Below the pieces are notes generated by a model, which ran no database searches, was not told the origin of the DNA, and saw only the letters and a list, made by a program, of their open reading frames with translations. From Oleiharenicola sp. (GTDB lineage Bacteria > Verrucomicrobiota > Verrucomicrobiia > Opitutales > Opitutaceae): 64,000 bases of DNA. The stretch covers positions 1-64,000 of the forward strand of contig JANYDW010000016.1 in NCBI GenBank assembly GCA_025363455.1, given 5' to 3'. Made by a program: the position numbers and the translations under genes. This document shows, piece by piece, positions 42,188 through 50,158 of the stretch. Within the stretch, counting starts at the first letter, position 1. Each line of letters starts with the position of its first letter.

Positions 42188-42646
42188 GGCCCGCGAATGA
42201 CGCGAATAAACGCCAATCAGGTTCTTGTTTTTGCTATGCGTTTCCATTCGAGGCCCGGATAGTGACCGAAATTCACCAGCACCCCGAGTTGGTAGCCAGT
42301 GGCATTTAGATAATTCAGAACCTGAGCGACATGGTCGTCGGTGAGCTTCTCAACGGCCTTGAGTTCGACCACGATCTTATCCTGGCAGGTAAAATCGGGA
42401 GAATAGGTATGCTTAATCGGCTGCCCTTTGTAAGTCAGACGAAGCGGCGGTTCGTGAACAAATGGGATGGCTTGCAGACCGAATTCCAATTCCAAACAGT
42501 CATGATAGACTGGCTCCAAAAATCCACAGCCCTTGTCGTTATATACTTCAAAGCAGGCGCCCACGATCTGGTAGCACTCCTTGGCATAGATCAGCTCATT
42601 CATGGTTTCTCCTTTCATTCGTGTTGATTCGCGTGATTCGCGGGCC
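42188..42646. repeat. IR-bounded cassette carrying GxxExxY gene
   Basis: Left arm 42188-42217 (GGCCCGCGAATGACGCGAAT then AAACGCC) and right arm 42617-42646 (reverse complement GGCCCGCGAATCACGCGAAT) form imperfect 30-bp inverted repeats. They exactly bracket the GxxExxY gene, whose stop lies at the inner end of the left arm. Same arm family as 38626-39070. Confidence 0.8.
42217..42603 (-). CDS. GxxExxY protein (PDDEXK-like family)
   Basis: 128 residues from ATG 42603 (MNELIYAKECYQIVGACFEVY). The name-giving motif appears as GCGFLEPVYHDCL, and the nuclease-like core as DFTCQDKIVVELKAV, which contains a D-x(n)-ExK arrangement of PDDEXK folds. LGVLVNFG is the usual closing block. Function is unproven. 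The longer ORF start (42681) reads through the flanking inverted repeat and is rejected. It separates ybbP from ybbA and has lower GC than its neighbours, which suggests insertion. Confidence 0.85.
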   Translation of the reverse strand: MNELIYAKECYQIVGACFEVYNDKGCGFLEPVYHDCLELEFGLQAIPFVHEPPLRLTYKGQPIKHTYSPDFTCQDKIVVELKAVEKLTDDHVAQVLNYLNATGYQLGVLVNFGHYPGLEWKRIAKTRT

Positions 42647-42667
42647 CGGGGTTGATGGTTTACTGAT

Positions 42668-43354
42668 TCAGGTGGTTTCATCCGAGATCACGGCCCCGCT
42701 GCGTAACCGGATGATGCGCGACGTGCGGCCGGCCAGTTCGAGGTCGTGGGTTACCAGCACCAGCGTGGTGCCGCGTTCGCGGTTGAGGCCGAAGATGAGG
42801 TCCACCATCGCGTGCGCCGTGTCACCGTCGAGGTTGCCGGTCGGCTCGTCGCAAAAGAGGATGCGTGGCCGGTTGATGAAAGCCCGGGCCAGCGCGACCC
42901 GCTGCTGTTCCCCGCCGGACAGCTTCACCGGGTAGTGGTCGAGCCGCTCCCCCAGCCCCACCCGTTCGAGCAGCCCCCGCGCCTCCTCCGCCTGGCCGGT
43001 CTCGCCCCGGAGTTCCAACGGCACGAGGACGTTCTCGAACGCGGTCAGGGTGGGAATGAGTTGGAAATTCTGGAAAACGAACCCGACGCACTCATTGCGG
43101 ACCCGGGCCCGGCCGTCCTCGTCGAGGCTGCCGATCTCGCGTCCGGCCAGCTCCACGGAACCCGAGGAGGGCCGGTCGAGCCCGGCACAAAGGCCGAGCA
43201 GGGTCGTCTTGCCACTACCCGAAGGGCCGACGATGGCGCAGGTGCCGCCGGCCAGCAGCGTGAAGGACACCTCGTGCAACACCGTGAGGGGCCCGGCGGC
43301 CGTGGGGTAAGTCTTGGTCAGGCGCTGGACATTTAGAATAGGTTGCACGATCAT
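42668..43354 (-). CDS. ybbA: ABC transporter ATPase, YbbA-like
   Basis: 228 residues from ATG 43354 (MIVQPILNVQRLTKTYPT). Walker A VGPSGSGKTT, signature LSGGEQQRVALARAF, Walker [14 protein letters not shown]-loop LVTHD. ATPase partner of the FtsX permease at 39666-42182. It is divergent from a tesA-like gene whose start is only 13 bp away, so the promoters must overlap coding sequence or the transcripts are leaderless. The longer ORF to 43504 would overlap tesA and is rejected. Confidence 0.87.
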   Translation of the reverse strand: MIVQPILNVQRLTKTYPTAAGPLTVLHEVSFTLLAGGTCAIVGPSGSGKTTLLGLCAGLDRPSSGSVELAGREIGSLDEDGRARVRNECVGFVFQNFQLIPTLTAFENVLVPLELRGETGQAEEARGLLERVGLGERLDHYPVKLSGGEQQRVALARAFINRPRILFCDEPTGNLDGDTAHAMVDLIFGLNRERGTTLVLVTHDLELAGRTSRIIRLRSGAVISDETT

Positions 43355-43367
43355 AGAGGAATTCCGA

Positions 43368-44018
43368 ATGCGCGTGAACAAGAGTGAACTTAACCCAAAG
43401 CGCAAAAGCCAAACAGGGTGGACGGTCATCCTGGCCCTGTGGCTGGCCGCCGGACTGGGCGCGGCGGAACCGAAGACCATCGTGTTCTTCGGCGATAGCA
43501 TCACCGCCGGCTATGGCGTGGACCCCGACGAGGCCTATCCGGCCGTCATCCAGCGCAAGATCGAGGCGGCCGGCCGGCCCTGGCGGGTGGTCAACGCCGG
43601 GTTGAGTGGCGAAACCACGGCGGGCGGCCTGCGCCGGCTCGACTGGATCCTGCGGCAGCGCGTGGACATCTTCGTCCTCGAACTGGGTGGCAACGATGGA
43701 TTGCGGGGAATACCCCCGGCCACCACTCGCTCCAATCTGGAACGCATGATTGAACGCATCCACCAGCGCTACCCGGGCGTAAAGGTGGTCATCACCGGCA
43801 TGCAGATTCCCACCAACATGGGCCCGGAATATACGCGGGACTTCGCCGCTATTTTCCCGGAGGTAGCCCGGGCGAGCGGAGCCGTGCTCATCCCCTTTCT
43901 GCTCGACCGCGTCGGCGGGGTGCCCACCCTCAATCAGCCCGACGGAATTCATCCGACCGCCGAAGGCCACCAAATCGTCGCTGACACCGTATGGCGCACG
44001 CTGCAACCGCTGCTATGA
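43368..44018 (+). CDS. tesA: SGNH-family arylesterase / lysophospholipase, TesA-like
   Basis: 216 residues with a signal peptide (TGWTVILALWLAAGLGAAE). SGNH blocks are visible: FFGDSITAGYG (catalytic Ser), NAGLSGETTAG, ELGGNDGLRG, and the DGIHPTAEGH Asp/His block. It hydrolyses ester or thioester bonds in the periplasm. ATG 43368 is the start because the signal peptide follows. Its stop overlaps the next start (ATGA). With ybbA/ybbP it forms the classic three-gene locus. Confidence 0.9.
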   Translation: MRVNKSELNPKRKSQTGWTVILALWLAAGLGAAEPKTIVFFGDSITAGYGVDPDEAYPAVIQRKIEAAGRPWRVVNAGLSGETTAGGLRRLDWILRQRVDIFVLELGGNDGLRGIPPATTRSNLERMIERIHQRYPGVKVVITGMQIPTNMGPEYTRDFAAIFPEVARASGAVLIPFLLDRVGGVPTLNQPDGIHPTAEGHQIVADTVWRTLQPLL

Positions 44019-44920
44019 CCACCCACCGCCGACTTCTCCTGCTTTTGGTCCCGCTGGCCCTTGTGGCTCGCGCCCAGGAAGGAGCTGCGACCAGTTGGAT
44101 TGAAAACCTGCACCTGACCGCCAGCGGTGGCGCCGCCTGGGTCAACAACCTCAGCCGCACTTCTTACGAACCCACCCGCAAGGATGCCACCACGTATGAG
44201 TTCAAGCTCAGTGGCGGCCAGCCCCGGCAGCTCGCGTCCAGCGTGCTGCTCGTGGCCAGCGGGGAGATCAACACCCTGACCGTGCCGGAATATAATCTCG
44301 CCGACAATCTCCGGGCCGGCGGACGTCTTGCGCTCCAGAAAAAATTCGGCCTGGGCCCGCTCGCGCCTGTGCTGCAGTTCAGCGCCGGGCTCACCTACAA
44401 GGCGGCCCGCTTCGCTGATGACCGGGGTTGGACCACCGAGGCCGGCGTACAACTCGCCCAGCGCGTGCTGCCCAACCTGCGGCTGGCCGCCAGTGCCCAG
44501 TGGCTGGAACACGCGGCTCCGGATCCCTACTTCGATCTCAACCAACGTTCCTATTCAGTCGAGGCCAACTGGGACATCGGCGATCGCTGGAGCCTGAACG
44601 GCAGCGTCAGCCGGCTGTCAGGCAACATCGTGGCCAATGCCGCCTGGCCCGTCTGGGCGCAAGCCCTCAACGGCGGGCTAGGCACGAGCGTGCAAAATTA
44701 TTATGCCTCGCGGCCTTGGGCGATAACCAACATTTACGGCCCGAACTGGGTCACCTATAATGTCGAGGCCCACGTGGACCTGTGGTCCGCGACGCTCACC
44801 TACGCCCTATCGGATCATACCTCAGTGGAATTGCGCAAGAGTGCGGCCTATGTGATCAACGAGATCGGCATCCGCTACCCCACCGATTCGTGGGGGCTCA
44901 GCCTCACCCACCGGTTCTAA
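44015..44920 (+). CDS. Outer-membrane beta-barrel-like protein
   Basis: 301 residues; signal peptide (RRLLLLLVPLALVARAQ), then alternating aromatic/polar strands (FKLSGGQPRQLASSVLLVASGE, YSVEANWDIGDRWSLNGSVSR) and a C-terminal LSLTHRF with terminal Phe, the usual outer-membrane insertion signal. No family name is recognised. It is coupled to tesA by a 4-nt overlap and followed by a cupredoxin-like gene and an adenylate cyclase, so the four may form one envelope-sensing operon. Confidence 0.65.
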   Translation: MTTHRRLLLLLVPLALVARAQEGAATSWIENLHLTASGGAAWVNNLSRTSYEPTRKDATTYEFKLSGGQPRQLASSVLLVASGEINTLTVPEYNLADNLRAGGRLALQKKFGLGPLAPVLQFSAGLTYKAARFADDRGWTTEAGVQLAQRVLPNLRLAASAQWLEHAAPDPYFDLNQRSYSVEANWDIGDRWSLNGSVSRLSGNIVANAAWPVWAQALNGGLGTSVQNYYASRPWAITNIYGPNWVTYNVEAHVDLWSATLTYALSDHTSVELRKSAAYVINEIGIRYPTDSWGLSLTHRF

Positions 44921-44931
44921 CCCCGCCCGGC

Positions 44932-45561
44932 ATGAAACCAACCCTCCTTCTCCTACTCGCCGTCACCGTCCTCTCCGCCCGCGCCGCGGAATATTCCTGC
45001 ACGATCAGCAGTGCCAAGGGCGCGCCGGTCGCCGACGCCGTGGTCTCGCTCGTCCCGCTCGACGCCCCCGTGCCGCCCGTGCCGGCAGACGCCCACGTTG
45101 AGATTGCCCAGCAGGATCAGGAATTCACTTCCTACGTCACCGTCGTGCAGGCGGGAACCAAGGTGGTGTTTCCCAATCGCGACTCGGTGCAGCATCACGT
45201 CTACTCGCTCTCGAAGCCCAAGAAATTCGAGTTGCCTCTCTACAATCCCGGCAAGGCTGAATCCATCGTCTTCGATGTCGCCGGGCTGGTGACCATCGGC
45301 TGCAACATCCATGACTGGATGATCTCCCACCTCGTAGTCGTGCCCACGCCCTGGTTCGCGAAGTCCGACGCCGCAGGCACGGCCAAAATCACCGCCCCGG
45401 CCGGGCGGTACCGGCTGGAGATCTGGCATCCGCGGGGCGCGGTGGCGGCAAAGGAGCTGACGCTGGCGGACAGTGCCGCGACCAAGGAAACCGCCGTCCT
45501 TACCCTGAAGCCGGACCGCCGGGTACGGCGGTCCGTCGGGACCAAGACCGGCGGCTACTGA
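44932..45561 (+). CDS. Periplasmic cupredoxin-like protein
   Basis: 209 residues; signal peptide (TLLLLLAVTVLSARAAE). The middle is a plastocyanin-like fold: VVFPNRDSVQHHVYSLS supplies one His ligand and GCNIHDWMISHLVV the Cys-x-x-His-x4-His-like set, so a type I copper site is plausible. Such proteins are often annotated as methylamine-utilisation-like. The start at 44932 has the signal peptide; the longer frame does not. It is 12 nt after the outer-membrane protein and 5 nt before the cyclase. Confidence 0.75.
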   Translation: MKPTLLLLLAVTVLSARAAEYSCTISSAKGAPVADAVVSLVPLDAPVPPVPADAHVEIAQQDQEFTSYVTVVQAGTKVVFPNRDSVQHHVYSLSKPKKFELPLYNPGKAESIVFDVAGLVTIGCNIHDWMISHLVVVPTPWFAKSDAAGTAKITAPAGRYRLEIWHPRGAVAAKELTLADSAATKETAVLTLKPDRRVRRSVGTKTGGY

Positions 45562-45565
45562 CCCC

Positions 45566-47323
45566 GTGGCTCTCCGGATTTTCCGCTTCCGGCGCTTTAG
45601 CACCCAGTTGCTCCTGCTGCTGGCGGGGTTGTTCGCCGTCGTGCAGCTGTCGGTTTACCTGCTCATCTCGCGGGTCAATGAGCGCAATGCCATCGAACAC
45701 ATCCATCAGAACCTGCAGATTGGTGCGCGTATTTTTCACCAAAACCTTTCGGAGCGGATTATTTTCCTGACCGGCACCGGCAAGACCATGGCCAACGATT
45801 ATGCGATCCGTCTGCTGCTCAAGCAGGAGCACCTGGATGCGCAGACCCTCGCCTCCAACCTGCGCAGCTACGCCGAACGGGTGGACGCTCCCGTGCTCAC
45901 GCTCTTCTCACCCGAAAGCGAAGTCTGGGGCACGAACAAGGAGGGGTCCGGCACCGAAAACGTCGGCCCATTCCAATACTTGATCCGCCGGGCCACCGAG
46001 AATGATATGGAGCAGGCCAGTGGCTTCTCCTACCTGGCGGGCCAGCTGCATGTCCTGGTCGTCGTGCCGCTCTACGCGCCCAAGCCCAACATTGCGGCCT
46101 GGTTCGGCATCGCGTATCCCATCGACACCGAGCGCGCCCGCGAAATCAAGCGGACCACGCTGCTGGATGTGACGTTCAGTTCGGCGGAGAACGAACCCCA
46201 CCCGAGGGTGCTGGCCACCACGCTCGCCCCCGGCATGGCAGAGAAACAGACCGGACCAAACTCGGCCGCCGCCGGCATCATGGATGGCATCCACACCATC
46301 ACCTTGGGCGGCGAACCGTATGTCACCCTCTTCGAAAAGCTGGAGTTGCTGGGCGAGGCCCCGGCGCGCATCGCCCTGCAACGATCCCTGACGGCCGAAC
46401 TGGCTCCGGCGCGGGAGCTGGAAAGACTCGTGTTATTCATTTCCCTCGTTGCCCTGGCCGCCGCGACGTTGGTCATCTTTGGCATCGCCCGCGGCGTCAG
46501 CCGGCCGATGCGGGAACTCGCCCGGCACACCAACCTCGTCGCCGCCGGCGACTACACCCAGCGCATCGACCTGCCGCGCGAGGACGAGCTCGGGCAGCTG
46601 GCCTCCGCCTTCAACCACATGACCGAGGGCCTCGCCGAGCGCGACCGCGTGCGCAATCTCCTCGGCATGGTCGTGTCGCCCGAAATCGCGACCCAGCTGC
46701 TGCACTCCGACCTCAAGCTCGGGGGCGAGGAACGCGTGGTCACCGTCCTGTTCTGCGACCTGCGCGACTTCACCAGCTTTAGTGAGAAGATGCCGCCGAC
46801 CGAGGTGCTTACCCTGCTCAACCGCTACCTGGACCGCATGAGCGGCATCATCGAGCAGCACGGTGGCGTCATCGACAAATACATCGGCGATGCGATCATG
46901 GCGCTCTTTGGCGCCCCGGTGGCCACCCCCGATGCGGCCCGCGGAGCTGTGGCTGCCGCCCGGGATATGGCCCGCGCCTTGGAGGTCCTCAATGCCGAGT
47001 TGCAAGCCGAAGGTAAACCCGTGCTCGCCTTCGGTATCGGCATCAACACCGCCCAGGTCGTCGCCGGCAACATGGGTTCCAAGACCCGGCTCAACTACAC
47101 TGTCATCGGCGACGGCGTGAACCTGGCTTCCCGGCTGGAGGGCCTGACGAAGGATCCCGCCTACGCCACGCCGATCATCATTAGCGAGGCTACCCTCGCG
47201 GCGATCGAGCCCCGGCCGTCCGCGCGCGCGCTCGGCGAGGTGCGGGTCAAGGGCAAGGCTGACGCCGTGAGAATCTACGCCCTTTCGGCCCGAGGCGAAA
47301 CCAAGCCACCTTACTCGGTGTAG
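45566..47323 (+). CDS. Membrane-bound class III adenylate/guanylate cyclase with sensor domain and HAMP
   Basis: 585 residues with a GTG start. N-terminal helix LLLLLAGLFAVVQLSVYLLI, a periplasmic sensor region (about 40-285) of the dCache-like type, a second helix (LVLFISLVALAAATLVIFGIA), HAMP (VSRPMRELARHTNLVAAGDY), then a class III cyclase domain: VTVLFCDLRDFTSFSEKM and YIGDAIMALFGAPV carry the two metal-binding Asp residues, with NYTVIGDGVNLASRLEG near the end. It makes cAMP (cGMP possible) in response to a periplasmic signal, maybe through the cupredoxin encoded just upstream. Its 3' end overlaps the convergent thioesterase gene by 13 nt. Confidence 0.9.
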   Translation: MALRIFRFRRFSTQLLLLLAGLFAVVQLSVYLLISRVNERNAIEHIHQNLQIGARIFHQNLSERIIFLTGTGKTMANDYAIRLLLKQEHLDAQTLASNLRSYAERVDAPVLTLFSPESEVWGTNKEGSGTENVGPFQYLIRRATENDMEQASGFSYLAGQLHVLVVVPLYAPKPNIAAWFGIAYPIDTERAREIKRTTLLDVTFSSAENEPHPRVLATTLAPGMAEKQTGPNSAAAGIMDGIHTITLGGEPYVTLFEKLELLGEAPARIALQRSLTAELAPARELERLVLFISLVALAAATLVIFGIARGVSRPMRELARHTNLVAAGDYTQRIDLPREDELGQLASAFNHMTEGLAERDRVRNLLGMVVSPEIATQLLHSDLKLGGEERVVTVLFCDLRDFTSFSEKMPPTEVLTLLNRYLDRMSGIIEQHGGVIDKYIGDAIMALFGAPVATPDAARGAVAAARDMARALEVLNAELQAEGKPVLAFGIGINTAQVVAGNMGSKTRLNYTVIGDGVNLASRLEGLTKDPAYATPIIISEATLAAIEPRPSARALGEVRVKGKADAVRIYALSARGETKPPYSV

Positions 47324-47763
47324 GCGGCGGGCGGCGCTACCTCCAGCTTCGCGCTCACGTCAGCCGGAATCGGCTGGGCCATCATCTTGCCCGCGGCGTC
47401 AGACGTCACGCACACGGCCGCAATTTCGCCCTGCGCCATGACGGCGGGGAGCACTCGTCCGGCCACGACCTGGCGGAACTGGAAGACATAGATGACGGCC
47501 CGCGTGCGGATTTCCTTGATCAGGAGTCGCACCTCCACGGTGTCGTTGAAGCGGAGCGGTGCCTTGTAGCTGCATGAGGCGCTGACGCGCGGCCAGCCGA
47601 CGACACTGCCCGGCACAAACGAGATCAGCGGCAGTTCCAGTGAGCGGTAAAACCCCGCCTCGCACGCTTCCATCCAACGGAAGAAATTGGAGAAATGCAT
47701 AATTCCGGCCATGTCAGTCTCACTGAATTCGACAATGCGGGTGAGGCGGAACACGGAGGGCAT
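47311..47763 (-). CDS. Hotdog-fold acyl-CoA thioesterase (YbgC/4HBT-like)
   Basis: 150 residues; VEFSETDMAGIMHFSNFFRWMEACEAGF is the 4HBT/YbgC signature, including the catalytic Asp before the AGI.H segment. RVSASCSYKAPLRFNDTVEVRL follows. It hydrolyses acyl-CoA thioesters in the cytoplasm. Convergent with the cyclase gene, overlapping by 13 nt. A glycosyltransferase gene ends 63 nt upstream in the same orientation. Confidence 0.85.
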   Translation of the reverse strand: MPSVFRLTRIVEFSETDMAGIMHFSNFFRWMEACEAGFYRSLELPLISFVPGSVVGWPRVSASCSYKAPLRFNDTVEVRLLIKEIRTRAVIYVFQFRQVVAGRVLPAVMAQGEIAAVCVTSDAAGKMMAQPIPADVSAKLEVAPPAAYTE

Positions 47764-47826
47764 GACCGGAGGATTTCCTCCCCGGCCGGCTTGGCAACCC
47801 GTTTCCCTGCGGCCCGCGCCTTTCGC

Positions 47827-49059
47827 TCAGACGCCCATCCAGAGCGCCCGGCCACGCCGCGCGACATAGGGGAGCAGGAAGCGCAACAGGCAGGCCACCA
47901 GCGCCCAGGTGGCAAGTTGGGCGAGGATGAGGGTGGCCTTGAGCAATCCCTGGGCGAGGGGCAGAGACCAAGGACCGATGAGGAGGTTGAGCACCACCGC
48001 CATCCCGCCTTCCAGCCAGACGACGGCCAGCAACAGGAACCAAGCAGCGCGGGCCCAGCGCAATTCCACCCGATCGACCCTGCCCTGCCTCCATAACCAC
48101 GGTAAAAGCCACACCGCGAATACCAGCTTGTAAACATAGGACGACCCCAGGAAGAAAAGCCCGGCCACCAGCGCGGCGCCACACATGAATTCCCGCTCGG
48201 CCGCGCGCTCTGGTCCGGATCGGGGCGGCTCCGGGTCGTTCATTTTCCCATAGCCGAGGACACCGGTCCAGACCAGGAGCAGAATGGCGGGCGCCAACCA
48301 GCCCAGTGCCGCAGTGATTTCCAAGTTTCTCAGGAGCACCGGGGCGCCATAGGCATAAAGCCAATCCGGCGCGGGGACGAACCGGGCGGCGCTTTGCCAG
48401 CCCTGCACCAGCCCGGGCCAGGCCAACAAAAGCACCAGTCCGTAAAGCCCGACCCCGGCCGCCAGCGCGCGACGGCTGCGCAGATCCAGCAGGACGATGA
48501 GCGTAACCAAGGGGGAGTATTTCAGCACCGCCGAGACGGCGAAAAGAATTATCCCCAATGCCCGCCAATACCACGGTTCGCGACGGAAGCACACCAAGCC
48601 AAGACTGATCATCACGAAAACCACCAGGTCGTTGTTCGCCCGGTTCACCGCCAGCAACAGGGCTGGAGAGACCAGCAGCAGGAACAGGGCGATACCCTCG
48701 CGACGCGTGCCCGGGCGCACCAAGCCCACGCTGATGAGCAGCACAATCGTTACCAGCATGGTCCCGAGCCAAAGGGTGTCCGACCGGCCCAGGCCGAGCC
48801 AACCAAGGGCAAACCACCAATTGGAATAAACATGGGGCCGGTGATAAGGATCGAAATCATTGGGCAGAAACGGATCCACCCCAGCCCGCTGCGCGTCGTT
48901 CGCTGCCAGGATTCCATACAGATCCATGAACGGCCGTTGGGCCTCGCCGATCCCTGTTGCCACCCAGACCGACGGAAAGCGGAAGCAGGCCAGCCAGACC
49001 ACCGCGACGAGGCCGGCGACCCAGAGACCATGGCGCCAGGAGGACGACTCGGAAGGCAT
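47827..49059 (-). CDS. GT87-family (DUF2029) polyprenyl-linked glycosyltransferase
   Basis: 410 residues from ATG 49059. About ten membrane helices (LWVAGLVAVVWLACF, LWLGTMLVTIVLLISVGL, and others). The first loop holds MDLYGILAANDAQRAGVDPF with the conserved acidic site, followed later by VNRANNDLVVFVMISLGL and AVSAVLKYSPLVTLIVLL, typical of GT87 mannosyl-type transferases. It would transfer sugar from a polyprenyl carrier on the outer face of the inner membrane. The ORF opens at 49260, overlapping the divergent gene; I reject that start. Confidence 0.75.
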   Translation of the reverse strand: MPSESSSWRHGLWVAGLVAVVWLACFRFPSVWVATGIGEAQRPFMDLYGILAANDAQRAGVDPFLPNDFDPYHRPHVYSNWWFALGWLGLGRSDTLWLGTMLVTIVLLISVGLVRPGTRREGIALFLLLVSPALLLAVNRANNDLVVFVMISLGLVCFRREPWYWRALGIILFAVSAVLKYSPLVTLIVLLDLRSRRALAAGVGLYGLVLLLAWPGLVQGWQSAARFVPAPDWLYAYGAPVLLRNLEITAALGWLAPAILLLVWTGVLGYGKMNDPEPPRSGPERAAEREFMCGAALVAGLFFLGSSYVYKLVFAVWLLPWLWRQGRVDRVELRWARAAWFLLLAVVWLEGGMAVVLNLLIGPWSLPLAQGLLKATLILAQLATWALVACLLRFLLPYVARRGRALWMGV

Positions 49060-49144
49060 GGCCGGAGATTTGGCGACCCGGGAATATTGGCAACGCCCTT
49101 CAACGACGGCTTGAGTCCCAACCCGGCGGCCGTAAAGTTCCGGC

Positions 49145-49846
49145 ATGAACCTCCTGCTCCGTCTTCTCACCGTGGGCACCCTGCTCACCGCTTCCGTCAG
49201 TTTCGCGGCCGACGCCTTCCAGGGCAAGGTCAGCCTCGCCATCACTTCGGGCAAAGGCAAAGCCCAGACACTGAACTACTCCATCAAGGACCAGAGACTC
49301 CGGATGGACATGGATGCCGAGGGACACTCCATGTCAACCATCATGGACATGGCCAAGCTCGAGGTGCTGATGCTCATGCCCGAGCAGCAAATGTACATGG
49401 TCGTGCCGCTCAAGAAGCCGGTCGAGAAAGTCATGGAAAAGCAGGGCGAAAGCACGGCCGACATCGAGGTCACTGGCAAAACCGACACGATCCTCGGTTA
49501 TAAGTGCAATCAAATCCTTGTGAAGGACAAGGGCACCGTCACCGAGATGTGGGTGGCCGAGGGGCTGGGTACCTTTATGGGCATGGGCAACAAGGGTGGC
49601 GGCGGCCCATTTGGTGGTGGGAAACCCGCCGCCGCAGCCAAGTGGGAGGAGGCCCTCAAGGGCAAGGGCGGCTTTCCGCTGCGGGTGATCACGACTGACG
49701 CCAAGAGCAAAGAGTCCTTCCGGATGGAGGCCACCAAGATCGAGCCCGGCACGCTGCCCGAAGCGCTTTTTGTCCCGCCCGCCGGTTACTCGAAATTCCA
49801 GATGCCCAATTTCGGCGACCTTAATCCATTCAAAAAACGAGAGTAA
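49145..49846 (+). CDS. Secreted DUF4412 protein
   Basis: 233 residues. Signal peptide (LLRLLTVGTLLTASVSFAA), then FQGKVSLAITSGKGKAQTLNYSIKDQRLRMD and an EMWVAEGLGTFMGMGNKG block; the C-terminal RVITTDAKSKESFRMEATKIEPG is typical of DUF4412. Function unknown; a periplasmic or secreted lipid-binding role has been guessed for relatives. A Gly-rich loop (GGGGPFGGGK) precedes the last third. It stands alone. Confidence 0.75.
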   Translation: MNLLLRLLTVGTLLTASVSFAADAFQGKVSLAITSGKGKAQTLNYSIKDQRLRMDMDAEGHSMSTIMDMAKLEVLMLMPEQQMYMVVPLKKPVEKVMEKQGESTADIEVTGKTDTILGYKCNQILVKDKGTVTEMWVAEGLGTFMGMGNKGGGGPFGGGKPAAAAKWEEALKGKGGFPLRVITTDAKSKESFRMEATKIEPGTLPEALFVPPAGYSKFQMPNFGDLNPFKKRE

Positions 49847-49911
49847 TGATCCCGGGGGCAAGCCCCGAGGCATTGATCAGACCCGCCAGGCCGCTGTTGC
49901 TGGCCGTTTTT

Positions 49912-49987
49912 TGTAGGAGCCTGCTTGCAGGCGATTCGGAACGCCCGCCGGACCGACCGCACAATCGCCTGCAAGCAGGCTCCTACA
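49912..49987. repeat. REP-like element with perfect 25-bp inverted arms
   Basis: TGTAGGAGCCTGCTTGCAGG plus GCGATT at 49912-49936 and its exact reverse complement at 49963-49987, 26-nt spacer. Such elements resemble REP doublets mobilised by RAYT transposases. Only this copy is in the window. The surrounding gap 49847-50158 contains no gene. Confidence 0.75.
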
Positions 49988-49998
49988 TCCCGATCAAA

Positions 49999-50028
49999 GG
50001 CCGGGCATATCGCCCGGCCTGAATTTTT
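49999..50028. terminator. Hairpin with T tract after DUF4412 gene
   Basis: GGCCGGGC-ATATC-GCCCGGCC stem followed by TGAATTTTTT. A probable terminator on the plus strand, between the DUF4412 gene and the ACIII operon that ends on the other strand. Confidence 0.65.
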
Positions 50029-50158
50029 TGGGGAGTTCGTGTGGCTCATCCGCCAACGCTAACGGCTTCCGCCGCCGCCAAGGTTACCCGCCAAGAGCGG
50101 CGCTGACCGCGACCAAGGGCCATGGCGGCCTGTCGGCGAGATAAATCCCTGGCGGGAC

